Virus record (IMG/VR): IMGVR_UViG_3300035670_000977
Coordinates: 1-29,789 of that record
Length of the DNA: 29,789 nucleotides
Source of the DNA: a virus
Direction: 5' to 3' (one strand)
The first letter of the stretch is position 1, and each line of letters opens with the position of its first letter. Positions 14,752 through 21,241 of the stretch are shown piece by piece. The notes under the pieces are model-generated. The model searched no databases. It worked only from the letters and a program-made list of their open reading frames with translations, and was not told where the DNA came from. The position numbers and the translations under genes are program-made.

Positions 14752-16119
14752 ATGAACCTCCGCCCTTACCAAAGCCAACTAATCACCGACATCCGCCTGC
14801 AGTACCAGCTCGGCAAACGCACGGTGCTGGCGGTGCTACCAACCGGCGGCGGCAAGACGGTGTGCTTCAGCTACATCGCCCAGTCAGCCGCCAAGAAGGG
14901 CAACCGCGTGTGCATTTTGGTGCACCGCGCTGAGCTACTGGACCAAGCCAGCCGCAGTCTCACGGCGATGGGCGTGACACATGGTCGCATCCAATCCAGC
15001 CGCAGCATGGACCTAAGCCACGCGGTGCAAGTTGCATCGGTGCAGACCCTTGCGCGCAGGCTGCACAAGCTGCCGCCGGAGTTTTTCAACCTGCTCGTGG
15101 TTGACGAGGCGCACCACACCAGTGCTGGCCAGTGGTCCAAAGTGCTGCAGCATTTCCACAAGGCGCATGTGCTTGGCGTGACGGCTACCCCATGCCGAGG
15201 CGACGGGCGCGGCCTTGGCGACCACTACGAGACCATGGTGCTAGGACCATCAGCCCAGTGGCTAACAGATAACGGCTATCTAGCCAATGCCCGTGTGCTG
15301 GCGCCGCCGGGCTTCAACGCTGACGGCCTGCGCAAAAAGATGGGTGACTTTGACACCAAGCAAGCAGAAGAGCGCGTCACCACGATCATGGGCGATTGCG
15401 TAAGCCACTACCGCAAGCACCTGTCAGGCCAGACGGCAATTGCGTTCTGCTGCTCTGTGGCACATGCCGAAGCCGTAGCACGCTTGTTCATGTCCCAAGG
15501 CATCGCCGCAGCCAGCATTGATGGCAGCATGACAACAGACCAGCGCAGCGACCTATTAACAGCACTGGGATCTGGCAGGCTCAAGGTGCTGACATCCTGC
15601 TCACTTATTGGCGAAGGCGTGGACGTGCCAAGCGTCGGCGGTTGCATCCTGCTTAGGCCAACGCAGTCGGTGAGCTTGCACCTCCAGATGATCGGTCGTT
15701 GCCTGCGCCCCAATGGCAACAAGACTGCTGTGGTGCTTGATCATGTTGGCAACACGCTGCGGCTAGGCCATCACCTAGAAGAACGCGACTGGACCCTAGA
15801 CGGCGCCCGCAAACGCGACCGCGATCAAGCACCATCGGTCAAGGTGTGTCCCGTGTGCTTCAGTACCAGCCCCAGCGCTGCACAGATCTGCCGCGAGTGC
15901 GGGCATGTGTTCGCACCACAAGAGCAACGCGAGCTGAAGGTGGTCGAAGGCGAACTGCAGGAGCTGCAACGCCAGCAACGCCGCGAGCAAGGTAGCGCGC
16001 AGACACTGCAACAACTCATTGCGCTTGGGCACCAAAGAGGCTACAAAAATCCTGTGGCTTGGGCAAAGCATGTCTTAGCCGCCCGTCAAACCAAAGGCCA
16101 ATGGAGCAAAGTCAAATGA
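14752..16119 (+). CDS. DEAD/DEAH-type superfamily 2 helicase with zinc finger
   Basis: Numbered from ATG 14752, the 455-residue protein has Q-S-Q-L-I early, Walker A PTGGGKT at 30-36, DEAH at 118-121, TAT at 144-146 and QMIGRCLRP (motif VI) at 312-320. A four-cysteine cluster follows at C366, C369, C380 and C383, then a Gln/Arg/Glu-rich tail. It is a RecQ/XPB-like ATP-dependent DNA helicase that could help recombination or replication restart. A TTG at 14743, overlapping the previous stop, is an alternative start; ATG 14752 is preferred because it precedes the conserved N-L-R-P-Y-Q. This is the second SF2 motor in the same operon. Confidence 0.88.
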   Translation: MNLRPYQSQLITDIRLQYQLGKRTVLAVLPTGGGKTVCFSYIAQSAAKKGNRVCILVHRAELLDQASRSLTAMGVTHGRIQSSRSMDLSHAVQVASVQTLARRLHKLPPEFFNLLVVDEAHHTSAGQWSKVLQHFHKAHVLGVTATPCRGDGRGLGDHYETMVLGPSAQWLTDNGYLANARVLAPPGFNADGLRKKMGDFDTKQAEERVTTIMGDCVSHYRKHLSGQTAIAFCCSVAHAEAVARLFMSQGIAAASIDGSMTTDQRSDLLTALGSGRLKVLTSCSLIGEGVDVPSVGGCILLRPTQSVSLHLQMIGRCLRPNGNKTAVVLDHVGNTLRLGHHLEERDWTLDGARKRDRDQAPSVKVCPVCFSTSPSAAQICRECGHVFAPQEQRELKVVEGELQELQRQQRREQGSAQTLQQLIALGHQRGYKNPVAWAKHVLAARQTKGQWSKVK

Positions 16120-16583
16120 GCAAGTTTTGTATTGAGTTAAAGGGCATGATGCTGCCCGATGCCATCGCGGCAGTTGTAATTGCATGGCATGACGCGCAAG
16201 ACACTGAACCGATAAATATTGATGATGAATGGCATGAAAGGGTGCGCAGCGAGATCAGAAGGCAGCATGGCAGAGGTTGGGTTTTAAGAAGTGTTGGAAA
16301 AAGTCGATTTAGACCGCAAGGGATGGCGCAACTTATCCACAGAAAATCAGATAACACCAAAAGTACTACTGTTTTGCCTTATGAATACAGTCATGAAAAT
16401 GAAAACAAAATACTTAAATGCGCTCTGCATTTGTGTGAACAGGTCGCAATGTGTGAAGGCAATGTATCGTTGCAAGAGGCAGCCAAGGTAGTGCTCCCCT
16501 TTTATGCAGATGAGCGAACAACGCATCCAGCAGGAGATCCGCCTTGCCATCAGCAAAGGCGACTGCCGAGTGTTCCGCAATAA
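16116..16583 (+). CDS. Hypothetical protein overlapping the VRR-NUC gene
   Basis: This 155-residue protein starts at ATG 16116, overlapping the helicase stop by 4 bp. The first 130 residues look like a genuine soluble protein (LPDAIAAVVIAWHDAQDTEP, RRQHGRGWVLRSVGKSRFRP, KILKCALHLCEQVAMCEGN) and the DNA is more AT-rich than nearby genes. The last 26 residues lie out of frame over the VRR-NUC gene and have the Pro/Arg/Gln character of a shadow. The original stop may therefore have been lost by a small indel, or the overlap may be natural. No family is recognised. Confidence 0.65.
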   Translation: MSKFCIELKGMMLPDAIAAVVIAWHDAQDTEPINIDDEWHERVRSEIRRQHGRGWVLRSVGKSRFRPQGMAQLIHRKSDNTKSTTVLPYEYSHENENKILKCALHLCEQVAMCEGNVSLQEAAKVVLPFYADERTTHPAGDPPCHQQRRLPSVPQ

Positions 16584-16902
16584 CACCGGCACGCTGCGTG
16601 ATGCCAATGGTCGCCCAGTGCAGTTCGGTCTATGCAAGGGCAGTGCTGATCTGATTGGCTGGCGTACGGTCACCATCACACCAGAGATGGTCGGCCAGCG
16701 GATCGCTGTATTCACCAGCATCGAGGTCAAGACGCCAACCGGAAGGGTGCAGCCAGAGCAGAAGCAGTGGCTTGAGGCGGTGCAAGCAGCAGGCGGCATT
16801 GCTGGTATTGCGCGCAGTGTTGAGGATGCCAAGGCGCTGCTAGCGGCACAACCAGATGGCGTGCCAAGTGCCAGCCATCAGCAGCAAGCCGAGCAGCCCT
16901 GA
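16504..16902 (+). CDS. VRR-NUC domain nuclease
   Basis: This 132-residue single-domain nuclease shows E-Q-R-I-Q-Q-E-I at the start, F-R-N-N-T-G near 24-29, G-x-C-K-G-S-A-D49-L-I-G, the catalytic strand I-E74-V-K76, and Q-P-E-Q-K-Q-W, then G-G-I-A-G-I-A-R-S. This is the VRR-NUC (PD-(D/E)XK) layout found in phage Holliday-junction or flap nucleases. It would cut branched DNA made by the nearby helicases and recombinases. ATG 16510 is an equally possible start. It overlaps the upstream gene by 80 bp. Its 3' end lies opposite a short minus-strand frame. Confidence 0.88.
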   Translation: MQMSEQRIQQEIRLAISKGDCRVFRNNTGTLRDANGRPVQFGLCKGSADLIGWRTVTITPEMVGQRIAVFTSIEVKTPTGRVQPEQKQWLEAVQAAGGIAGIARSVEDAKALLAAQPDGVPSASHQQQAEQP

Positions 16903-16974
16903 CCACAATGCCACGCGCAGCTCATGCTCGCGGATGGCGCGGTCAATCAGTGCTTGGATCTCCTGCTGGCTCAT
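16840..16974 (-). CDS. 44-residue membrane protein, antisense to the early operon
   Basis: The minus-strand frame runs from ATG 16974 to TAG 16840. The peptide has a charged amphipathic start (MSQQEIQALIDRAIREHELR), then a hydrophobic segment V-A-L-W-S-G-L-L-G-L-L-L-M-A-G-T-W (about 21-37) and W-L-C-R at the end. This is the layout of small phage or cyanobacterial single-pass proteins with a cytoplasmic helix. It overlaps the last 63 bp of the VRR-NUC gene on the other strand. No Shine-Dalgarno sequence is clear. The quality of the peptide argues for a real gene, but its direction within a plus-strand operon is odd. Confidence 0.5.
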   Translation of the reverse strand: MSQQEIQALIDRAIREHELRVALWSGLLGLLLMAGTWHAIWLCR

Positions 16975-17041
16975 GCGCGCAAGGTAGGCACGCCGCAACT
17001 GGACAGCCGTATTGGTTGTAACGGCATGTGACTAACCACAC

Positions 17042-17069
17042 TTGACCAAGGCGGAGCATGGTGTACCAT
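17042..17069 (+). promoter_or_regulatory. Sigma70-type promoter with operator-like dyad
   Basis: TTGACC (17042-17047) is 16 bp from TACCAT (17064-17069). The -10 lies within ATGGT-GT-ACCAT (17058-17069), an inverted repeat that could be an operator. The first 13 bases, TTGACCAAGGCGG, match those of the promoter at 5697 at 12 positions. Transcription would start near 17076, ahead of the gene at 17110. Apart from this site and the antisense gene, nothing else was seen in 16903-17109. Confidence 0.5.
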
Positions 17070-17109
17070 TGACGCACGCAGGCACCGACCTGCACTGCAA
17101 ATCCCAACC

Positions 17110-17289
17110 ATGACCACAACACTGAGCCTGATCGTCGCCCTCCTGCTGCTACCACTGCTGGTGCTGCTATGGGCAACCGAGTCAACCGAGCAACGCGCCA
17201 AGCGACTGCACAGCTACGGCTGGTCGCAGCGACGCATTGCGGAGCATATGCGCATCACGCGCTACCGCGTCCGCGTTGCATTGGCGTAA
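17110..17289 (+). CDS. Membrane-anchored helix-turn-helix mini-protein
   Basis: This 59-residue protein runs from ATG 17110 to TAA 17287. The N-terminus is a strong transmembrane helix, L-S-L-I-V-A-L-L-L-L-P-L-L-V-L-L-W (about 5-21). The C-terminus, L-H-S-Y-G-W-S-Q-R-R-I-A-E-H-M-R-I-T-R-Y-R-V-R-V-A-L (about 33-58), is an excellent resolvase-like helix-turn-helix. It would hold a DNA-binding head at the inner membrane. Whether it is a sensor-regulator or tethers phage DNA is unknown. A promoter lies just upstream and a terminator-like hairpin just downstream, so it may be a separate transcription unit. Confidence 0.7.
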   Translation: MTTTLSLIVALLLLPLLVLLWATESTEQRAKRLHSYGWSQRRIAEHMRITRYRVRVALA

Positions 17290-17315
17290 AAAAAACGGGG
17301 GCAACCACGCCCCCG
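17288..17315 (-). terminator. Intrinsic terminator oriented to the minus strand
   Basis: CGGGGGC (17296-17302) and GCCCCCG (17309-17315) form a perfect 7-bp GC stem with a 6-nt loop. On the minus strand the stem is followed at once by eight T (17288-17295), a textbook Rho-independent terminator. On the plus strand the hairpin is followed by CCCTTCCTT, a poor U-tract. The surrounding genes are plus-strand, so it would mainly stop antisense transcripts. Confidence 0.7.
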
Positions 17316-17338
17316 CCCTTCCTTACCACGACAATTCT

Positions 17339-17539
17339 ATGACTGATCACGACATCTACTGGACACTGGCGACCGCTTGCCAATACGGCGGCAGCTTTTA
17401 TCAGGCATTGGCGTATGCAGGTCTCAAGGCAGACCCCAGCAACAAGCGGCGCATCCTTGATGCGTTCCCCGAGATGGTCGCCACCTACGGCACCGCCAGC
17501 CGCTTGCATCAAGGACTGCGTAGCGGAGCAGTGGCATGA
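17339..17539 (+). CDS. Conserved hypothetical phage protein
   Basis: This 66-residue protein starts at ATG 17339 (MTDHDIYWTLATACQYGGSF). An open frame extends upstream through the terminator, but that part is not coding-like. It contains F-Y-Q-A-L-A-Y-A-G-L-K-A-D-P-S-N-K-R-R-I-L-D-A-F-P, a pattern I associate with small phage proteins of unknown function found near recombination genes. It shares ATGA with the next gene, so it is coupled to the RecE/RecT group. Confidence 0.7.
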   Translation: MTDHDIYWTLATACQYGGSFYQALAYAGLKADPSNKRRILDAFPEMVATYGTASRLHQGLRSGAVA

Positions 17540-17754
17540 CCAGCTATGTAACAGGTAACAGCAAAGAAATAGCAGGATTGCTAGCGGCCTTTGGTATTGA
17601 ATGCAAAGGCGTTACGGCATTTCGCTTAAATGTTGAGCCAGAAAGCGTTGTCCGACTTGAGCTAGAGCGATGCGTTACCGACGATGAAGCATTAGAGATG
17701 ACTCAATGGGTACTAGCAAACAACATCAAAGCGGAGCAACTTAATGACCTCTAA
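17536..17754 (+). CDS. Hypothetical 72-residue protein
   Basis: This is a small acidic protein with an N-terminal helical segment (K-E-I-A-G-L-L-A-A-F-G-I) and a beta-like middle, F-R-L-N-V-E-P-E-S-V-V-R-L-E-L-E. The C-terminal helix is M-T-Q-W-V-L-A-N-N-I. There is no recognisable domain. It is coupled to the previous gene by ATGA and overlaps the exonuclease start by 11 bp; its last codons carry the GGAG Shine-Dalgarno sequence for that gene. It is more AT-rich than its neighbours. Confidence 0.65.
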   Translation: MTSYVTGNSKEIAGLLAAFGIECKGVTAFRLNVEPESVVRLELERCVTDDEALEMTQWVLANNIKAEQLNDL

Positions 17755-18526
17755 CTCTGACTACCACGCCGACCCAGCCGTCAGCGCCAGCCACTTCAAA
17801 GCGGTAATGCAATCGCCTTACCACTACTGGAGCCGGTACGTTGACCCTGACCGCAAGCCTGTCGAGCCAACGGCTGCGATGAAGCTGGGCAGCCTTGCCC
17901 ATTGCGCCATCCTTGAGCCTGACGAGCTGCTGCAGCGCTACGGCGTCTGCGCATCACGCACCACCAAGGCTGGCAAAGAGCAAGCCGCAGCCATGGAAGC
18001 CGAAGGCATTGAAGCTGTCACCAGCAGCGACATGGCACTGGCGCTCAGCATGGCAGCAGCAGTCCGCAACCATCCGGCTGCATCAGCGCTGCTAGCTGAC
18101 GGCAAAGCAGAGCAGAGCTTTTGGTGGGATGACCCATCCAGTGGCCTGCGTTGCAAGTGCCGCCCTGACTGGTACTTCGGCTCAACCGTGGTTGACATCA
18201 AGACCACTACGGACGCCAGCCCGCAGGCATTTGCCCGCAGCGTGGCGACCTTTGCTTACCACATCCAAGCGGCGCATTACCTAGCCGGCTTGCACGGCGC
18301 TGAGCGCTTTGTATTCGTCGCGGTTGAGAAAACCTACCCGCACGCTGTTGCGGTGTATGAACTCGACGCTGATGCGCTTGCATTAGGGCGAACCACGCGC
18401 GACAATGCACTTGACGTGATCGCTGGTTGCAGGGCTGCCGATGTGTGGCCGGGCTACAGCGACACGGTGCAAACCCTAAGCCTGCCTCGGTGGGCAACAA
18501 ATCCCATTCAAACAGAGACATTCTGA
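17744..18526 (+). CDS. RecE-like 5'-3' exonuclease (PD-(D/E)XK)
   Basis: This 260-residue exonuclease is of the RecE/exodeoxyribonuclease VIII type. Motifs are Y-H-x-D-P-A-V-S-A-S near the start, G-S-L-A-H53 with L-E-P after it, E123-x-S-F-W-W, C-K-C-R-P-D142-W, V-V-D151-I-K153-T-T and Y-H-I-Q175-A-A-H-Y. These give the core nuclease residues H, D, D-x-K and Q. It resects double-stranded ends to leave 3' single strands for the annealing protein encoded next, with which it shares ATGA. A GGAG sequence 7 nt before ATG 17744 supports the start. Confidence 0.88.
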   Translation: MTSNSDYHADPAVSASHFKAVMQSPYHYWSRYVDPDRKPVEPTAAMKLGSLAHCAILEPDELLQRYGVCASRTTKAGKEQAAAMEAEGIEAVTSSDMALALSMAAAVRNHPAASALLADGKAEQSFWWDDPSSGLRCKCRPDWYFGSTVVDIKTTTDASPQAFARSVATFAYHIQAAHYLAGLHGAERFVFVAVEKTYPHAVAVYELDADALALGRTTRDNALDVIAGCRAADVWPGYSDTVQTLSLPRWATNPIQTETF

Positions 18527-19284
18527 TGACCAGCAATTTGACCATTACCACTTGGACACCTGACCAAGTGCAACTGATCAGCAGCACCATCGCTCCGGGC
18601 TGCACCAATGACGAGCTGAGGCTGTTTGCCTATGCCTGCCAGCGCACTGGGCTTGATCCGTTCAGCAAGCAGATCTATGCCATCAAGCGTGGCGGCAAGA
18701 TGACCATTCAGGCCGGCATTGACGGCCTGCGTGCCATTGCCGAGCGCACCGGACAACTGGACGGTAGCGAGACCTACTGGTGCGGCGAAGAGGGCGATTG
18801 GCGTGACGTATGGCTCTCGGCTAAGCCGCCTGCCGCGGCCAAGACCATCGTGCATCGCAAAGGTAGTCAGCATCCATTTGTCGGTGTTGCTCGCTTTGCC
18901 GACTACAACGCAGGCCAAGGATTGTGGTCCAAAATGCCAGCCGCGATGATTGCCAAATGTTCTGAAGCGCTGGCACTGCGCAAGGCATTCCCTGCTGACA
19001 TGTCCGGCGTGTACACCACCGACGAGATGGACCAAGCCACTGAGTCTGTAACAGTGACCACCGAGGCCGCTCCGGCGTTGCCTGCGGTCAAGGCCAAGGA
19101 CACCAGCAAAACCTTTACCGCTGGTGCTGCTGCCATCGCCAAAGCCAAGAGCCTTGCAGACCTTGAAGAACTGCAACCGCGAATGACGAAACGGCTAGAA
19201 GATGGCGACCTGACGCAGGAGCAACACGACAAGCTCTTGCAGCAGATGCTTGAAAAGGAGGCGGAACTTGTATCTGACGACTGA
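18526..19284 (+). CDS. bet: Single-strand annealing recombinase, Bet/RecT family
   Basis: This 252-residue protein starts at ATG 18526, overlapping the exonuclease stop. The core fits Bet-type RecT proteins: [14 protein letters not shown]-x-K-Q-I-Y-A-I-K-R, then [17 protein letters not shown], and [12 protein letters not shown]. The C-terminal part is Ala/Glu-rich and variable, as usual. It anneals complementary strands exposed by the RecE-like exonuclease. With the VRR nuclease, SSB and helicases it completes a recombination module. The open frame runs upstream of the ATG without coding character. Confidence 0.9.
   Translation: MTSNLTITTWTPDQVQLISSTIAPGCTNDELRLFAYACQRTGLDPFSKQIYAIKRGGKMTIQAGIDGLRAIAERTGQLDGSETYWCGEEGDWRDVWLSAKPPAAAKTIVHRKGSQHPFVGVARFADYNAGQGLWSKMPAAMIAKCSEALALRKAFPADMSGVYTTDEMDQATESVTVTTEAAPALPAVKAKDTSKTFTAGAAAIAKAKSLADLEELQPRMTKRLEDGDLTQEQHDKLLQQMLEKEAELVSDD
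19256..19261 (+). promoter_or_regulatory. Strong Shine-Dalgarno sequence selecting a TTG start
   Basis: AGGAGG, preceded by AAA, lies 6 nt before TTG at 19268, inside the end of the Bet gene. It makes TTG 19268 the likely start of the HTH gene, rather than the upstream TTG at 19250, which precedes the Shine-Dalgarno sequence itself. Confidence 0.65.
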
Positions 19285-19471
19285 ACAACTAGCAGAGCGT
19301 TGGGGCTTGAAACCTAGTACGATCAAGTCCCAGCGGCTTCGCGGTCAGGGTCCGCCCTACTACACAGTGCCGCGGTTTGGCTTGCCACTGGGCGAGTCAC
19401 GGGTCAGGTATCCATTACCGGATCTCTTGGCCTTTGAAGAAACACATTCCATCACTCCAATCAACCCATGA
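19268..19471 (+). CDS. Small helix-turn-helix protein (AlpA/excisionase-like)
   Basis: This 67-residue protein is read from TTG 19268: [21 protein letters not shown] followed by G-Q-G-P-P-Y and, later, [12 protein letters not shown]. This is the MerR-like winged helix layout of AlpA/excisionase-type HTH_17 proteins (helix-turn-helix, a G-x-x-P-P wing and a closing Y-x-x-x-D-L-x-x-F). It would bind DNA as an early regulator or directionality factor, but no integrase is in the window. It sits between Bet and SSB with overlaps on both sides. Confidence 0.75.
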   Translation: MYLTTEQLAERWGLKPSTIKSQRLRGQGPPYYTVPRFGLPLGESRVRYPLPDLLAFEETHSITPINP

Positions 19472-19815
19472 GTCTTTACGCATCCGGCGTTGTTCGTATC
19501 ATCAGCGAACCGCAAATCAAGTTCTTTGATTCCGGCACCAGTGTTTGCACGTTTGGTGGCGGCATCAGCGAAGGCAAAGACAAAGACGGCAACTACATCA
19601 ACAACGCCATCGACGTTGAGGTGTGGGGCAAAGGCGGCGAAACCATTGCTGACAACTGCAAAAAAGGCGACAGCATTATGGTGACCGGCTCTGTCCGCCG
19701 CCAGGACTGGACCGACAAGGAAACCGGCGGCAAGCGCAGCAAGCATGTGCTGAGCGTGCAACGGTTTGAGTATCTCCCACGCGCTAAGGCAACCGAAGTG
19801 GAGCCTGCCTTCTAA
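19468..19815 (+). CDS. ssb: Single-stranded DNA-binding protein
   Basis: This 115-residue OB-fold protein has the SSB landmarks: G-x-V-R-I-I at the start, F-x-x-G-I-S-E-G, I-D-V-E-V-W-G-K-G-G-E-T-I, then K-K-G-D-S-I-M-V-T-G-S-V-R-R-Q-D-W, and a short tail ending E-V-E-P-A-F, similar to the protein-docking tip of other SSBs. It coats single strands at forks and resected ends. It is coupled to the HTH gene by ATGA, and its stop shares an A with the next start (TAATG). The length is short for bacterial SSB but normal for phage. Confidence 0.88.
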   Translation: MSLYASGVVRIISEPQIKFFDSGTSVCTFGGGISEGKDKDGNYINNAIDVEVWGKGGETIADNCKKGDSIMVTGSVRRQDWTDKETGGKRSKHVLSVQRFEYLPRAKATEVEPAF

Positions 19816-19967
19816 TGGATGAAGCCACCCTCAAAGCAGCCTTTGAGGAATGGTGGCGTGACAGTTATGGGGTGCCTCCGGGCACCCATGCTGTTATGAC
19901 GCACACCGCCTTCGCTGCATACATTTTGCAACTGATGGAGCTGATGCAGGATGACCGATCTAGTTAA
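19815..19967 (+). CDS. Hypothetical 50-residue protein
   Basis: The frame runs from ATG 19815, using the last base of the SSB stop (TAATG), to TAA 19965. It encodes MDEATLKAAFEEWWRDSYG, then T-H-A-V-M-T-H-T-A-F-A-A-Y and I-L-Q-L-M-E-L-M-Q-D. It is a helical acidic mini-protein with no known domain. The W-W and aromatic spacing resemble small phage proteins that start with a short E-x-W motif. It overlaps the DUF3310 gene by 17 bp. Coupling and composition support translation. Confidence 0.6.
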   Translation: MDEATLKAAFEEWWRDSYGVPPGTHAVMTHTAFAAYILQLMELMQDDRSS

Positions 19968-20157
19968 TCACCCGCCACATTACACGCAAGGCGACATCGA
20001 GTGCATTGATGCCATCCGCGCTGCATTAACGGCGGAAGAATTTAAGGGTTATTGCAAAGGTCAAGTGTTTAAGTACATCTGGAGGTCTGAGCACAAGGGT
20101 GCTTATGACCAAGACATGCGCAAAGCTAATTGGTATATGCAATGGCTGATCGGTTAG
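19951..20157 (+). CDS. DUF3310 protein
   Basis: This 68-residue protein matches the DUF3310 pattern closely: N-H-P-P-H-Y-T-Q-G-D-I-E-C-I-D-A-I near the start, F-K-G-Y-C-K-G-Q-V-F-K-Y-I-W-R in the middle, and D-M-R-K-A-N-W-Y at the end. The family is common in phages and is sometimes fused to or placed near nucleotide-metabolism enzymes; its activity is not certain. Here it lies a few genes before dCTP deaminase, which fits a role in nucleotide supply. Confidence 0.85.
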   Translation: MTDLVNHPPHYTQGDIECIDAIRAALTAEEFKGYCKGQVFKYIWRSEHKGAYDQDMRKANWYMQWLIG

Positions 20158-20384
20158 CCAAAGGCAAAGGCCGCAACTTTACGGTCAACATCCGCATGAG
20201 CCGTGAGGAGATCGAAGCCGCTCGCAAGCTAGGCGACGGTAACATTTCAATGGGCTTTCGGCAGGCCATCCGCTATGCCTGCTGGAAAGAGATGAAGCCG
20301 ATCACGCTGAGCACTATGCTGCGCAGCGCGGCTGTTATGGCGCAAACCCTCGAAAATGCCACTCGTTCAAGTTCCATGCCCTAA
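20142..20384 (+). CDS. Ribbon-helix-helix-like protein
   Basis: This 80-residue protein is read from ATG 20142 (MADRLAKGKGRNFTVNIRM). A beta strand N-F-T-V-N-I-R-M is followed by helix A S-R-E-E-I-E-A-A-R-K-L-G and helix B S-M-G-F-R-Q-A-I-R-Y-A, the RHH layout. It is the third RHH-like protein in the window. An ATG at 20130 is possible but adds only four residues within the previous gene. It overlaps DUF3310 by 16 bp and the zinc ribbon gene by 29 bp. A DNA-binding regulatory role is an inference from the fold. Confidence 0.65.
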   Translation: MADRLAKGKGRNFTVNIRMSREEIEAARKLGDGNISMGFRQAIRYACWKEMKPITLSTMLRSAAVMAQTLENATRSSSMP

Positions 20385-20691
20385 GTGTGGTAGCCGCCGC
20401 AATTATGTAGCAGCCACCAATAGCACTAAAGAGGCCATCATCCGCCGCCGCAAATGCAATGCTTGTGACCATTACTGGTACACACGGCAAGAGCATGAGC
20501 AGTTGGTTTCACGCTACGACATCACCTACATCGGAAAAAAACCGATTATGAAACTCGATTGCGACCCCAAGGAACAGCAGCAGCGCCAAGACGAGCTAGA
20601 GGCGCGCTACGCCGCTGATGGGCGGCACGACAAAGACCATCCCATGCACGCCCTGTACACCGGACTAGCAGAGACCAATGATTCTGTGTGA
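20356..20691 (+). CDS. Zinc-ribbon protein, NrdR-like N-terminus
   Basis: This 111-residue protein has C8-P-K-C11-G-S-R-R and C34-N-A-C37 preceded by R-R-R-K, the arrangement of the NrdR zinc ribbon (C-P-x-C-G ... I-R-R-R-x-C-x-x-C). It lacks the following ATP-cone domain, so it is not a full NrdR regulator of ribonucleotide reductase. The rest is charged and polar, with D-P-K-E-Q-Q-Q-R-Q-D-E-L-E. It may bind nucleic acid. It overlaps the dCTP deaminase gene by 14 bp. Confidence 0.75.
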   Translation: MPLVQVPCPKCGSRRNYVAATNSTKEAIIRRRKCNACDHYWYTRQEHEQLVSRYDITYIGKKPIMKLDCDPKEQQQRQDELEARYAADGRHDKDHPMHALYTGLAETNDSV

Positions 20692-21241
20692 CTTCGAGAT
20701 CCAAGAGCTGATCTGCAACGAAGGCATGGTACAAAACCATGATCCTGAGCTGGTTAACCCTGCCAGTCTTGATCTGCGGCTAGGTGATCTGATCCTGCTG
20801 GAATCCGTGCAATCGCACGAAATGATCCCGCTTTCGATCAAACACTACACGCCAGAGCACCCATACGAGCTGGTGCCGGGACAGTTTATCCTTGCGCAGA
20901 CGGTTGAGACCTTCAACATGCCCGAGGATGTTGCTGGTTTGTTCTTCCTGAAGTCAAGCCGCGCGCGTGAAGGATACGAAAACCTACACGCCGGCTATGC
21001 CGATCCGGGATGGCATGGCAGCAGCCTGACGTTGGAACTGAAAAACCAGCGGCAGCTACAACCGTTGCCGATCTATCCGGGCTTGAAGATCGGGCAAATG
21101 GTGTTCTTCCGCATGAGTCAGCGCCCTGCGCTTAGCTATGCCGCTGTAGGGCATTACAACAACGACAAGCTAGTCACGGCCAGTAAGGTCAGCGAGCAGG
21201 TCTTTGGCCGCGTCAAGATGCCACGGCTCAACGCTGCATGA
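20678..21241 (+). CDS. dcd: dCTP deaminase
   Basis: This 187-residue enzyme of the dCTP deaminase/dUTPase superfamily has V-N-P-A-S-L-D-L-R-L-G-D near 26-37, then F-L-K-S-S-R-A-R-E-G-Y, D-P-G-W-H-G-S-S-L-T-L-E-L (with the catalytic Glu in L-T-L-E-L) and P-I-Y-P-G-L-K-I-G-Q-M-V-F. It converts dCTP to dUTP (or to dUMP in bifunctional forms), feeding dTMP synthesis during phage replication. Bifunctionality cannot be judged here. ATG 20678 overlaps the zinc-ribbon gene. Its last 72 bp lie opposite a minus-strand frame. Confidence 0.88.
   Translation: MILCDFEIQELICNEGMVQNHDPELVNPASLDLRLGDLILLESVQSHEMIPLSIKHYTPEHPYELVPGQFILAQTVETFNMPEDVAGLFFLKSSRAREGYENLHAGYADPGWHGSSLTLELKNQRQLQPLPIYPGLKIGQMVFFRMSQRPALSYAAVGHYNNDKLVTASKVSEQVFGRVKMPRLNAA

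Noticed and set aside
18508-19176. Minus-strand 222-codon frame
   Set aside because: Antisense shadow of the Bet gene, rich in G, R, H and L, with no recognisable domain.
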